From Dactylis glomerata (taxonomy: Eukaryota > Streptophyta > Magnoliopsida > Poales > Poaceae): 64,000 nucleotides of DNA. Below the pieces are notes generated by a model that was not told where the DNA came from, searched no databases, and worked only from the letters and a program-made list of their open reading frames with translations. Every line of letters starts with the position of its first letter. Positions within the stretch are counted from its first letter, which is position 1. The DNA lies in NCBI GenBank assembly GCA_007115705.1, contig QXEO01000734.1, positions 2,205,430-2,269,429 of the forward strand, written 5' to 3'. The translations under genes were made by a program, and so were the position numbers. Shown here in pieces: positions 29,566 through 40,723 of the stretch.

Positions 29566-31683
29566 ATGGCTAATCCTGAAAACACCAAGTTGTGTGAATT
29601 TACTAGCACGAACAATAGTGATTTTATCTGCACTCCTATTGCACCACCTGCTCCTGCTGCAAACTTTTATGAGATTAAGCCTGCTTTGTTGAACCTTGTT
29701 ATGAAAGAGCAATTTTCTGGTGCTAGTACTGAAGATGCTGCAGCTCATCTCAACAATTTTGTTGAGCTATGTGAGATGCAGAAATATAAGGATGTAGAAA
29801 GTGATATTATTAAGCTTAAGCTGTTTCCTTTTTCTTTGAGAGGAAAAGCTAAAGATTGGTTGCTGTCTTTGACTAAGAATAGTATTGATTCATGGGTTAA
29901 GTGTAAGGATGCTTTTATTGGTAGATACTATCCTCCTGCTAAGATTATATCTCTGTGTAGCAATATTATGAAGTTTACTCAGTTTGATAATGAACATGTT
30001 GCTCAAGCTTGGGAAAGAATGAAATCTATGATAAAGAATTGCCCCACTCATGGACTAACTACTTGGATGATTGTCCAAACTTTTTATGCAGGACTAAATT
30101 TTTCTTCAAGGAACCTACTTGATTCAGCTGCTGGAGGCACTTTTATGTCCCTTACCTTGGGCGCCGCAACAAAGCTACTTGACAACATGATGGTAAATTA
30201 TTCCGAATGGCACACCGAGAGAGCTCCACAAGGTAAGAAGGTAAATTCTGTTGAGGAAACCTCTTCCTTGAGTGATAAGATTGATACCATTATGGCTATG
30301 CTTGCTAATGATAGGACTCATGTTGATCCTAATAATGTTCCTTTAGCCTCTCTGGTTGCTCAAGAAGAGCATGTTGATGTGAACTTCATTAGAAATAATA
30401 ATTTTAACAACAATGCTTATAGGAACAATTTTGCTAGTAACAATTATAGGCCGTTTCCTTCTAATGGTGATAATAGCTATCTTGGTAGACCTAAAATGCC
30501 TAGTGAAGAAAGAATTTTTGAACTTGAAAAGGCTACCAAGAATTTTATGCAGGCGCAATATGAGCAGAACAGGGCTTTCACCAAGACTATGGAGGAGCAA
30601 TCAGCTCTGTTGAGGACTATTAGTCATCAACTTGAAAATTTAAACAAGGCTATTCCTGAATTGCAAGCTAAGGTTTCCAAAGCTGAAACCGATATTTCAT
30701 TATTGTCTAATGTGCAATCTTCTTTGGTTAACAGAATGTCAGCTAAGCCCGATCCTTTTGCTACTGCTAATGCTATTCAAGTTGGAATTGATGAAAATAT
30801 TAGATTGTTAGCGGAATTGCATGCCAGGTGGGAAAGAGAAGATGAGATGGCAAGAGAGATGAAGGTATGTACCATTACTACCTCTAATGATGTTGCTCCT
30901 AATGCTAGCAATCCTCTTACCTTGATTGGTGTAGAGAAAACTCCCACTCCTTGTGTTAAGAAGCCTAAAACTGTCAAAACTTTTTCTCAAAAGAGTGCTG
31001 AAATTTTTTGGAGTGTAGGAGATGATAGCTCAACTTCTTTTAATGATTTTGATGTTGATGGCTGCAATATATCTGAAGTTATTTTGTTCTTGCAAAAGCT
31101 TGCTTTGACTCCCAATGCTAGTTCTTTAAATATTGCTTTTACTAAGCATATTACCAATGCTCTCATGAAAATTAGGGATGAAAAGTTGCAACAAAAAGCC
31201 TCTGTTCCCAAGAAGTTAGAAGATGGTTGGAAACCCATCATTGATATGCAAGTTAGTGGTTTTTATTGCCATGCTTTATGTGATCTAGGTGCTAGTATTT
31301 CTATCATGCCTAGAAAGATTTATGACATGCTTAATTTACCACCGCTTGAAAAGTGTTACTATGATGTTCCTATTGCTGATGTTGCTAAGAAGAAACCTTT
31401 GGGAAGGATTAATGATGTTCTTATTGTGGTTAACAATAACCTTGTTCCCGTTGATTTTCTCGTTATGGACGTTGAATGCCATGCTTCATATCCTATTATT
31501 TTGGGAAGACCCTTTCTTCGAACTGTAGGTGCCATCATTGATATGAGGGAAGGCACCATCAAATATCAATTCCCACTCAAGAAAGGTATGGAACACTTCC
31601 CTAGGAAAAGAAAGAAATTACTTTTTGACTCTATTCTTAGAGCAAATTATGAGCTTGATGGTTCATCTCTTGATGTTACTTGA
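29566..31683 (+). CDS. Gag-protease polyprotein of the inner gypsy element
   Basis: An intact frame of 705 residues from ATG 29566 (MANPENTKLCEF). Residues about 58-195 are the gag capsid-type domain (AAAHLNNFVELCEMQ, LFPFSLRGKAKDWLLSL, AQAWERMKSMIKNCP). An Asn-rich stretch (FIRNNNFNNNAYRNNF) follows, and residues 325-391 form a coiled coil. Residues about 555-650 are a retropepsin: CDLGASISIMP with the catalytic Asp, then IILGRPFL. No CCHC knuckle is seen. The product would assemble particles and cleave itself; no polymerase follows, so it cannot retrotranspose alone. The minus-strand relative at 42217-38762 shares the same order of domains. Confidence 0.93.
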   Translation: MANPENTKLCEFTSTNNSDFICTPIAPPAPAANFYEIKPALLNLVMKEQFSGASTEDAAAHLNNFVELCEMQKYKDVESDIIKLKLFPFSLRGKAKDWLLSLTKNSIDSWVKCKDAFIGRYYPPAKIISLCSNIMKFTQFDNEHVAQAWERMKSMIKNCPTHGLTTWMIVQTFYAGLNFSSRNLLDSAAGGTFMSLTLGAATKLLDNMMVNYSEWHTERAPQGKKVNSVEETSSLSDKIDTIMAMLANDRTHVDPNNVPLASLVAQEEHVDVNFIRNNNFNNNAYRNNFASNNYRPFPSNGDNSYLGRPKMPSEERIFELEKATKNFMQAQYEQNRAFTKTMEEQSALLRTISHQLENLNKAIPELQAKVSKAETDISLLSNVQSSLVNRMSAKPDPFATANAIQVGIDENIRLLAELHARWEREDEMAREMKVCTITTSNDVAPNASNPLTLIGVEKTPTPCVKKPKTVKTFSQKSAEIFWSVGDDSSTSFNDFDVDGCNISEVILFLQKLALTPNASSLNIAFTKHITNALMKIRDEKLQQKASVPKKLEDGWKPIIDMQVSGFYCHALCDLGASISIMPRKIYDMLNLPPLEKCYYDVPIADVAKKKPLGRINDVLIVVNNNLVPVDFLVMDVECHASYPIILGRPFLRTVGAIIDMREGTIKYQFPLKKGMEHFPRKRKKLLFDSILRANYELDGSSLDVT

Positions 31684-34616
31684 TTCGCAATTTTCTGCGC
31701 CTAGCTCAAAGGCGTTAAAGAAAAGCACTCTTGGGAGATAACCCAATGTTTTATTTTCAGTACTTTTTCTTTTATTTGAGTCTTGGAAGTCATTAATACT
31801 GTAATGACCGCTCCTTATCCTTTTTATTTTATTGTTGTGCCAAGAGAAGCCTCTAATTTGAGTGAGGTAAAGATTTGGGGATGTTGCTGTCCTGAAACTG
31901 TTATCGGTGCTGCACCGTAAAAATTGTATAAATTCTCTGTATATATTTTGGACCTGCGATTTCTTGTGCATATGCCCCAGGTTATATCCAAACTTTTGTT
32001 AGTTGAACACTTTTTCATTTGAGCAATAGAAAACCCCTCAAAAATTTGTCCTTTGTCAGCTATTCTGTTTTGATAGATTTCTGCCAATATTTGTGTTTGC
32101 CGCTTTATCGCTTTCTTTTGAGTTCTTTTGATCACGGAACTTTTGGGGAAGTTGCTACAGTAGTATATGCTATATATGTGGTGGTTTTGGGTTTAAACCT
32201 GAAGCAAAAAGAGGTTGATTATATGTTATGCTACACTAATGTTGCTAATAGAATTGTGTTTAGTTTTGTATGAAGGAAGTTTTCAAGTGTAGGGATTGGA
32301 GAATGATGAGATGAGTTAAAGAATGGAAAAAAGCTCAAGCTTGGGGATGCCCATGCATCACCCCAAGAAATATCCAAGAAGTACAAGTGTCAAAGCTTGG
32401 GGATGCCCCCGAGGCACCCCTTCTTCATCGGCAAAAATCAGGTCACCTTTCAAGACACTATATTTTTATCGCTTCATGCACTATGTGTTTTTCTTGGAGC
32501 GTCAGTTGTTTTAGTTTTCTTAGTTAGTTTAGTTTTGTTTTCTGCAATAAATGGTTGGACCCCAACAAATTTCCTTTGGAGGAGATGTACTCGTTTTCAT
32601 TTGCCAAGAACACTCCGTTTTTCATTCTTACAATTTCACCGGGTGTTCTTCTTTTTCTGCTACTGCTTTTGGTTTTCGTTTTCGCCTTGATTTGCGTTCA
32701 GACCTTGTCATATCTTTTCATCAAGGTGTATTTTTGCCTCTGATCTTTATTGGTTTTCATCAAAATAGGTGTCTCTAAAAATTTCAAATGGTGTTGGAAA
32801 AGAGAAAAAGCTTTGTGCAAAAAAGTGGTACAAGAAGGAGCTTGTGTAGACTGCGGCTTAGGCTTTTTCATGTCATGCTTGATGTCTTTTTGATAGTATG
32901 CTTAGTGGTTTTGTTGTAGCATGACTTGTCTCAAATAACTGAGATTGCTTAATGAGCCTCTGAAAAAATCATGCGTTGTTTTTAATTATTTGGAAGCATT
33001 ATTTTGGTTTTCTCCTTGATGCTTTATTTGGGTTGACTTGGCGCATGCTCACACATGTTAGACTCTTACAAAGTCACCAATAGCCTCTATGATCATTTAG
33101 TTTTTGACTTTTGATGCCATCTTATGCTTCTTTTAATGTCGCTTTGTCGCTTTGCATGATTATGGCCATTATTGCTCTCTTAGTTGGTCGCTCCCAGTCT
33201 TTTGCTAGCCCTCGCCTTGTACTGAGTATGAGCTCTACTCGTGCATCCAACTCCTAAAAGCTAAAGTTTTCCAAAGTGTCCACCATACATACCTACTAGC
33301 AATTTGCTATTCCAAGTAAATTTGACTTGCTTTTATCTTATCTTCAAATTAAACTCTTACCAGTGTTATGCGAAAATTGGTTAGTAAAGCTCTCATGAAC
33401 CGGAAGGCACACTTTACTTTTTCTTGTTCTTAAAATTTGACATTTTGGTCTCTTATGTTGAGTTGTTATGCTTGCAAGTTGTAAGTTGGATTCTAGCCCA
33501 TCCATGCTGTCATGGGGCAAGCTTTCAATATTGCACTTCTTATTTGAGTTGATATCATGATCTTTTGTTTATGGATGCCCGCGGTGTGAAATGAATTGGG
33601 AATCTTATGGGGATCATGGAGTTTGTATATGTGTTAGGGAAATGCCTGGGCCGCCAATCTAAGCCATGCATAATTCATGGTGGAAATTTGCAGCATACCC
33701 ATAGTAGACATTCGACGACGCATCTCAAAATAAAAAGCTATACAATTGGTAAATAAAAGAGATGTCGAGGTGTTCATTGTCTGCTTGCCCTGTTATTTTG
33801 ATGTGGGCTTGTTCCATGTCATCGGGCACAGAGGTACCCCGTTGGCGGTTTTCGATGATACATATATACTTACAATGACAAGAGCCTTGCTTGGGACTCT
33901 AAGTTGAGTAGCATGAGGTTTGGGTACTCGTATTCATGGGACACGAGGTTTTCAACTTATGATTTGTCAAGCATATGCATCATAATTGTTCTCGCATTAA
34001 CTCTAACCATTCAAGATGCTTATGATGGGGGCAATGAGAGCTCAAAGCCGGTAAGTAACATAATTTTTGAAGGTTATAAAACTTGCAATCACTTCTTCCC
34101 TCTGCGAAGGGCCTTTCTTTTACTTTTTTGTTGAGTCACCACCTTCTATCTTTATGCACCATAAGAGAGCAAAGTTGTCATTCTTAGTATAATGTGCATT
34201 GTCCCAAAGTTTTCATTGATTGATTCATATTGTTGGTTTCACTTGTTCTTAAATTATTTGTATCTAGTCGCCCTCTTAAACTTGAAGGTGTCCTATGCAT
34301 TGTTTTGCTCTCTCCATGAAGGACAAGCTGAAAACCATTTGTATGTTTTTCCTTATGATTTGAACACACGTTTGACTTTCATTGTTTCATTTTCATGATC
34401 TTTTGTTTGTGTTCATTTTCATGTTTATAACATGGTTGCTAAGTTCTTTATTGTCAAGATTATATCTTCATGCCCATGTTTTAAGTTCTTATGATCCCAG
34501 CTCACAAATGCTTACATATATGATCAAGATTGTGTAGGTGCATGTCACCTCAAAAATTATTCTTTTGTTATCACTTACCTACTCGAGGACGAGCAGGAGT
34601 TAAGCTTAGGGATGCT
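31684..34616 (+). other. Long 3' non-coding region of the inner gypsy element
   Basis: About 2.9 kb between the protease stop and the 3' LTR where RT, RNase H and integrase would normally be. Only short chance frames occur. CAAGCTTGGGGATGCCC occurs twice (about 32337 and 32394). The text is homologous to the minus-strand DNA at 36266-38761, so it is conserved family sequence rather than decayed pol. Confidence 0.75.
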
Positions 34617-36260
34617 TGATACGTCTCCGACGTATCTATAATTTTTGATGCTCCATGCTTGTTTTTACACCATTTGCCTACTGTTTCGTTACACTTCGTG
34701 GCACTTTTATGCATTTTCTGAAACTAACCTACTAACAAGTCGCCACAGTGCCAGTTCCATGTTTTCTGCTGTTTTTGTGTTTCAAAAGTGATACACAGGA
34801 AATATTCTCGGAATTGGACGAAACAAGTTCCTGAAGTCTTATTTTTCCCGGAAGCTTTCAGAGATCCAAAGAGGAGACAGAGTGGGGCCACGAGGGGGCC
34901 ACACACCAGGGCGGCGCGGCCTGGCCCCTGGCCGCGCCCCCTACGTGTGAGACCACCTCGGTCCACTTCTGACGATGCCCCTTCGCCTATAAAGACCACC
35001 CGACGGAAAAAAAACCTAAGGACCCGATCAATTTTCCAGAACACATCGCGATCCGCCGCCGCTGTCGACCCGAAGATCGGGAAGGTCCAGAAGCTCTTCC
35101 CGGCACCATGCCAGAGAGGGGAATCGCCACCGGAGGCCTTCTTCATCGCCATGCTTGCCTCCGGAGCGATGAGTGAGTAGTCTACCTTGGACTATGGGTC
35201 CATAGCAGTAGCTAGATGGTTGTCTTCTCCACCATGTGCTTCATGTTTAGATCTCATGAGCTGCCCTACATGATTGAGACCACCGTTATGTAATTCTACA
35301 TGCTTGGTTTGTTGGGATCCGATGAATATTGGTGTTATGATTGAGTTTCTATACTGAAATATATCTTTTGTTATCTCTATGTTGTTTATGATCTTGCATG
35401 CTCTCCGTTGTTAGTAGCTATCTTGGCCGAGTAGTTGCTAGTGACTCCAAGAGGGGGTATTTATGCTTGATAGTGGGTTCATGCCTCTATTTAACCTGGG
35501 GGAGTGACAGAAACCTCTAAGGTTATAGATGTGATGTTGCTACTAGGGAGAAAACAACATTCATATGCTCAAGGGCATATGCTTTGTTTACATTACACAC
35601 TTTGCTTAATGCAATTATCTGTTGTTCGCAACTTAATACTTGTGGAGTTCTCGGATTGATTCGCCACAAGTGGATTATTAGTCATAGATGCAGTTGGATG
35701 GCGGTCTATGTATTTTGTTGTAATGCCCATAGTAAATCGCATAGTGATCTTCTTGACATATCACGTTTATCTTTATTCTATCAATTGCCCAACTGTAATT
35801 TTTTTACCCAGCATGTGCTATTTATCTTATGGAGAGACACCACTAGTGAACTGTGGACCCCAGTCCTATTTCCATCATATTGCTATCACCTATTTACTTT
35901 ACTCGCACTGTTTACTTTTCTCACATACTTCTACTGTTTTCCACTCGATACGCTCATAACCTTTGTTTCAAGCAAACCGGTGAGATTGACAACCTCATCG
36001 CAAGTTGGGAACAAAGTACTTGGTTGTGTTGTGTGTAGGTTCCGCGTTGCAGCTAGCAAGCAAAGGTTGGACGAGGCGCCATATATAAATTGTCCGAAGC
36101 TGTCGCAAACTAGCAAGCATCACCTTCAGTCGTATTGTTTGCTCTTCTCCTGATCGACATACCTTGGTTTCTTAACTGAGGGAAAATCTGCTGCTATACT
36201 CATCACACCTTCCTCTTGGGGTTCCCAACGGGCTGGTCATTCACCACGCAACAAGCAACA
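34617..36260 (+). repeat. 3' LTR of the inner Athila-like element
   Basis: Starts TGATACGTCTCCGACG, 1644 bp, nearly identical to 27731-29371. The TATA box is at 34988-34993. Confidence 0.92.
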
Positions 36261-36265
36261 ACATG

Positions 36266-38761
36266 CACCAACACAATCTTGATCAAACGATGTAAAGCAT
36301 TGAGTGTTGAGATCAAAGTACTCTAACATGGGCATAAAAGACATAATCTTGACAATAAAACTTAGCAACCTTGTTATAACATGAAAAGTAACACAAACAA
36401 AAGATCATGAGTAATAATGCATTGAAAGTCAAGTGTGTGTTTTGAGCATATAGAAAAACATAGCAAAGTGGTTTTCTGCTTGTCCTTCATGGCGTAGCAA
36501 AACATAAATGCATAGGACACCTTCAAGTTTAAGAGGGTGACTAGATAGAAATAATTTAAGAACAAGCAAAACCATAATCATGAATCAATCAATAATAATT
36601 TTTGGGACTATGCACATTATACTTAGAATGACAACTATGCTCTCTTAGACGGTGCATAAAGGTAGAAGGTGAATACTCAACATAAAAGTAAAAGAAAGGC
36701 CCTTCGCAGAGGGAAGCAGTGATTAAACATGTGCTAGAGGTTTTCATTTGTAAAACAGAGATAAAATTTTGTTTTGAGAGGTGGTTGTTCTTGTCAATGA
36801 CTGGCAATGGGGTTCTTACTATCTTCCATACTAAGCAAGTTTTTGAGAGAGATTGGCACTTTTGTGCTCTTTTATAAAGCTTGTCACTCCTCCCCACTTT
36901 TTCTTTCACAAACCATGGATACCTGATTCCATAGGGTGCCCACCAACTTTCACATACCATGGAGGAGTGCCCTTTTTATTTTCTTTTTTTCCTTTTCTTC
37001 TTTTTTGGAATAAAATAATATGGAAGATAGCAAATCCGACCACTACGTATCCATGAGCTAAAAACAGTGTCACAAAATGAGAAGTATTTTGAAGGTTTTT
37101 TGAAAGATAGCACATGAAAATTTACTTGGAATGGCTTGAAAATACCTTGCATAGGAATTTATAGTGAACTCTTTGGAATAAACTTGGTTTTTGGGAGTTG
37201 GATGCACAAGAAGTATTCCCTCTCAGTAAAAATGAAGGCTAGCAAAAGACTGGGAGCGACCAACTAAGAGAGCAATAACGGCCATAATCATGCATAGTGA
37301 CAAAACATTATTAACCAAATCATAAAGTGGTATCACAAGTCAAAAACTAAATGATTATAGAGGCTTATGGCGACTTGTTAAATTCAAACATGGTGTAAGC
37401 ATGCGCCAAGTCAACCCAAATAAAGCATCAAAGGAGAAAACCACAATAATATGCTCCCATATAATAAAAACAACGCATGATTCTTTCAAAGATACATTAA
37501 GCAATCTCAGTCATTTGAGACAATTCATGCTACAGCAAAAACTACTAAGCATACTATCAAAATAACATAAAGCATGACATGCAAAAGTCTAAGCCACAGT
37601 CTAAACAAGCTCCCATTTGTACCACTATAGGCATGAAACTTTTTTCTTTTTTCCAACACCATTCAACCTTTTTGAAACCACTCTTTAAGATAAAAACCAA
37701 CATAGAAAAGTGGTCTAAATACACCTTGATACAAAGAAATAACAAGATCTGAACAAAAATCAAGGTGAAAAATAAAAGCTAAACGCATTTCTAGAAAAAG
37801 AGAACACTCATTGAACGATAATAGTGAAAACTAGAGTGTTCTTAGCAATGAAAAACGAAGTGTGTCTTCTCCAAAAGAAAAATGTTGGGGTCCAACCATT
37901 TATTGCAGCAAACAAAACAAAAGAAAACTGAAAGCAAAAGTAAAGACGCTCCAAGAAAAAAGCATAGAATACGAAGCAATAAAAATATAGTGTCTTGAAA
38001 GATGACCTGATTTTTGCCGATGAAGAAGGGGTGCCTCGGGGCATCCCCAAGCTTTGACACTTGTACCTCTTGAATATTTCTTGGGGTGACATGGGCATCC
38101 CCAAGCTTGAGCTTTTGTCCATACTTCATATCATCTCATCATTCTCCTTTCCCTACACTTGAAAACTTCCTTCATACAAAACTTCACACAATTCTATTAG
38201 CAACATTAGTGTAAGCACGATAGTAAATCTACTCTTTTGGTTCAGTTTCAAACTCAAGTATAACACCCATTAAAGCATAAGCTACTGTAGCAACTTCCTC
38301 AAAAGTTCCGTGATCAAAAGAACTCAAAAAGAAATCGATCGAGAGGCAAACACAAATAGTGGCAGAAATCTGTCAAAACAGAACAGCTGACAAAGATCGA
38401 TTTTTCTGAGGATCTAATGTTGCTCAAATCGAAAAGTGCAAAACTAATGAAAGTTTGGAAATAACCTGGGTCATGTGTACAAGACATCGCAGATCAAAAA
38501 GAAGTTCTGAGAATTTTCACGAATTTTTATGGTGCAGCGCAGAAATCTGTTTCCAGACAGCAACTTTCCCAAATCTTGCCTTCCTCCAATTAGAGGTTCT
38601 TCTTGGCACAAAAACGAAATAAAAATGATAAGGAGAGGTCATTACAGTAGTAATAACTTCCAAGACTCAACAAAAAGAAAAAGTACTAAAAAGAAAACAT
38701 TGGGTTATCTCCCAAGAGTGCTTTTCTTTAACGCCTTTGAACTAGGCGCAAAAAGTGGAAA
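36266..38761 (-). other. 3' non-coding region of the outer gypsy element
   Basis: Reverse-oriented counterpart of 31684-34616, with the same CAAGCTTGGGGATGCCC pair near 38038-38110. No gene. Confidence 0.75.
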
Positions 38762-39322
38762 TCAAGTAATATATTGCGATGAAGCATAAAGTTCATAATT
38801 TGCTCTAAGAATAGAGTCAAGAAGTAATTTCTTTCTCTTTCTAGAGAAGTGTTCCATATCTTTCTTGAGTGAGAATTGATATTTAATGGTGCCTTCCTTC
38901 ATATCAATAATGGCACCAACAGTTCTAAGAAAAGGTCTTCCCAAAATAATAGGACAAGAAGCATTGCATTCAATATCCAAAACAAGGAAATCAACGGGAA
39001 CAAGGTTATTGTTAACCATAATATGAACATCATTAATCCTTCCCAAAGGTTTCTTCTTAGCAACATCAGCAACATGAACATCAAAATAACAATTTTCAAG
39101 CGGTGGTAAACCAAGCATATCATAAATCTTTCTAGGCATAATAGAAATGCTTGCATCAAGAGCACATAAAACATGACAATCAAAATCATTCACATTCATA
39201 TCAATGATGGGCTCCCAACCATCTTCTAACTTCTTGGGAATAGAAACCTTTTGTTTCAACTTTTCTTCCCTAATTTGCAAGAGAGCATTCGTAATATGCT
39301 TTGTAAAAGCAACATTCATAGA
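38762..39322 (-). pseudogene. Protease part of the outer gypsy gag-protease frame
   Basis: The minus-strand frame gives SMNVAFTKHITNAL, PIIDMNVNDFDCHVLCALDA and ILGRPFLRTVGAI, the retropepsin region. The catalytic motif reads CALDASISIMP instead of CDLGASISIMP, so the catalytic Asp-x-Gly is damaged. It is separated from its gag part (40724-42217) by the solo LTR. Confidence 0.85.
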
Positions 39323-39327
39323 ACTAG

Positions 39328-40723
39328 TGATACGTCTCAAAAGTATCTATAATTTTTGATGCTCCATGCTTGTTTATGCACCATTTGCTTTGTGTTTTGT
39401 TACACTTCATGGTGTTTTTATGCATTTTCTGGAACTAACCTATTAACGAGATGCCACAGTGCCAGTTTCCTGTTTTCTGTTGTTTTTCTGTTTTAGAAAA
39501 GCTACATAGGAAATATTCTCGGAATTGGATGAAACAAAGCCCGAACCTCCTATTTTTCTCAGACATAAGGCAAAGACCGAAGGAGAGCCGGAGGGGGGCC
39601 AGGGACCCACCACACCAGGTGGTGGCATGCCCCCTCCTAGCCGTGCCAGGGGGGTGGTGTGGGCCCCCTGGTCCACCTCTGATGCCGCCTCTCCACCTAT
39701 ATTAAGCCTTCTGAAGCCCGAACCCTAAATCAATCGGTGTTTTTCCCAGTAAAGTTCTGCAGTGCCGCCGCTGTCAAAGACCAATTTTGGGGGACAGAAG
39801 TCTCTGTTCCGGCACCCTGCTGGGATGGGGAAGTGCCCTCGGAGCCATCTCCATCGACTCCGTCGCCTCCATCACCGTCTCCATCGACTTCACCCCCATC
39901 TCCATCAACGTTGCTGTCTCCCATTATGAGGAGGGAGTAGTTCTCCCCCGGGGCTGAGGGCTCTACCGGTAGCTATGTGGTTCATCTCTCTCTCCCATGA
40001 TGCAATCTATATGTGATCATGAGCTTTGTATCTAGTTGAATTGGTAGATGCTATTCTTCATATATTATGCTACTCCCGTACTTTATTATTGTAATTTGCG
40101 GAGACACCTTGTACCATGATGTGAAGGATGACAGTGTGCGCATTATGTGTGTCTCTTTGGCTAGTGTCTCTATGAATTGTTGGTCTTTGTTGGAACCATC
40201 TAATGCGCTCAAGGTGATAGTGTGGGACAATCTAGTTTGGGGAAATGCGAACTTTGAGGAGTGCTTCATAGCCCTACACATGATTAGTGTTCATTATCCA
40301 TTGGAGAATAGTTTAGAATGGCATAGTGAAGATAGTTATTTATGTGTTCAATTATGTTATCTTTGTTGAGAGTGTCCACTAGTGAAAGTATGATCCCTAG
40401 GCCTTGTTTCTAAGCATTGAAACACCGTTTGCATTTAGTTTTGTTACATATTTGCTCGCAGTGATATTTATTTCAGATTACATTTACTACTTATAATCAT
40501 CCATATTACTTGCATTTCACTATCTCTTTGCCGAACTAGTGCACCTATACATCTAACAAGTGTATTGGGTGTGTTGGGGACACAAGAGACTTCTTGTATC
40601 GTAATTGCAGGGTTGCTTGAGAGGGATAGCTTTGACGTCCTCCTCCCTGAGTTCGATAAACCTTGGGTGATCCACTTGGAGGCCCAACACTGTCTACAAG
40701 AACAGACGCGTGCGTAGACATCA
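39328..40723 (+). repeat. Solo LTR (gypsy) with target duplication
   Basis: Starts TGATACGTCTCAAAAG and ends GCGTAGACATCA; 1396 bp. ACTAG flanks both sides (39323-39327 and 40724-40728). A TATA-like TATATTA lies at 39698-39704. There is no internal region, so it arose by recombination between the two LTRs of one insertion. The first ~230 bp resemble the other Athila-like LTRs; the remainder differs. Confidence 0.92.

Larger units (their letters stand above)
27731..36260 (+). mobile_element. Complete non-autonomous Athila-like gypsy element
   Basis: The LTRs are 27731-29371 and 34617-36260. ACATG occurs at 27726-27730 and 36261-36265, a perfect 5-bp target duplication. A primer site follows the 5' LTR and a polypurine tract (TTAAGCTTAGGGATGC) precedes the 3' LTR. 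It encodes one gag-protease frame and then 2.9 kb without pol. The LTRs are nearly identical, so insertion was recent. Mobility must have used enzymes from a related full element. Confidence 0.93.
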
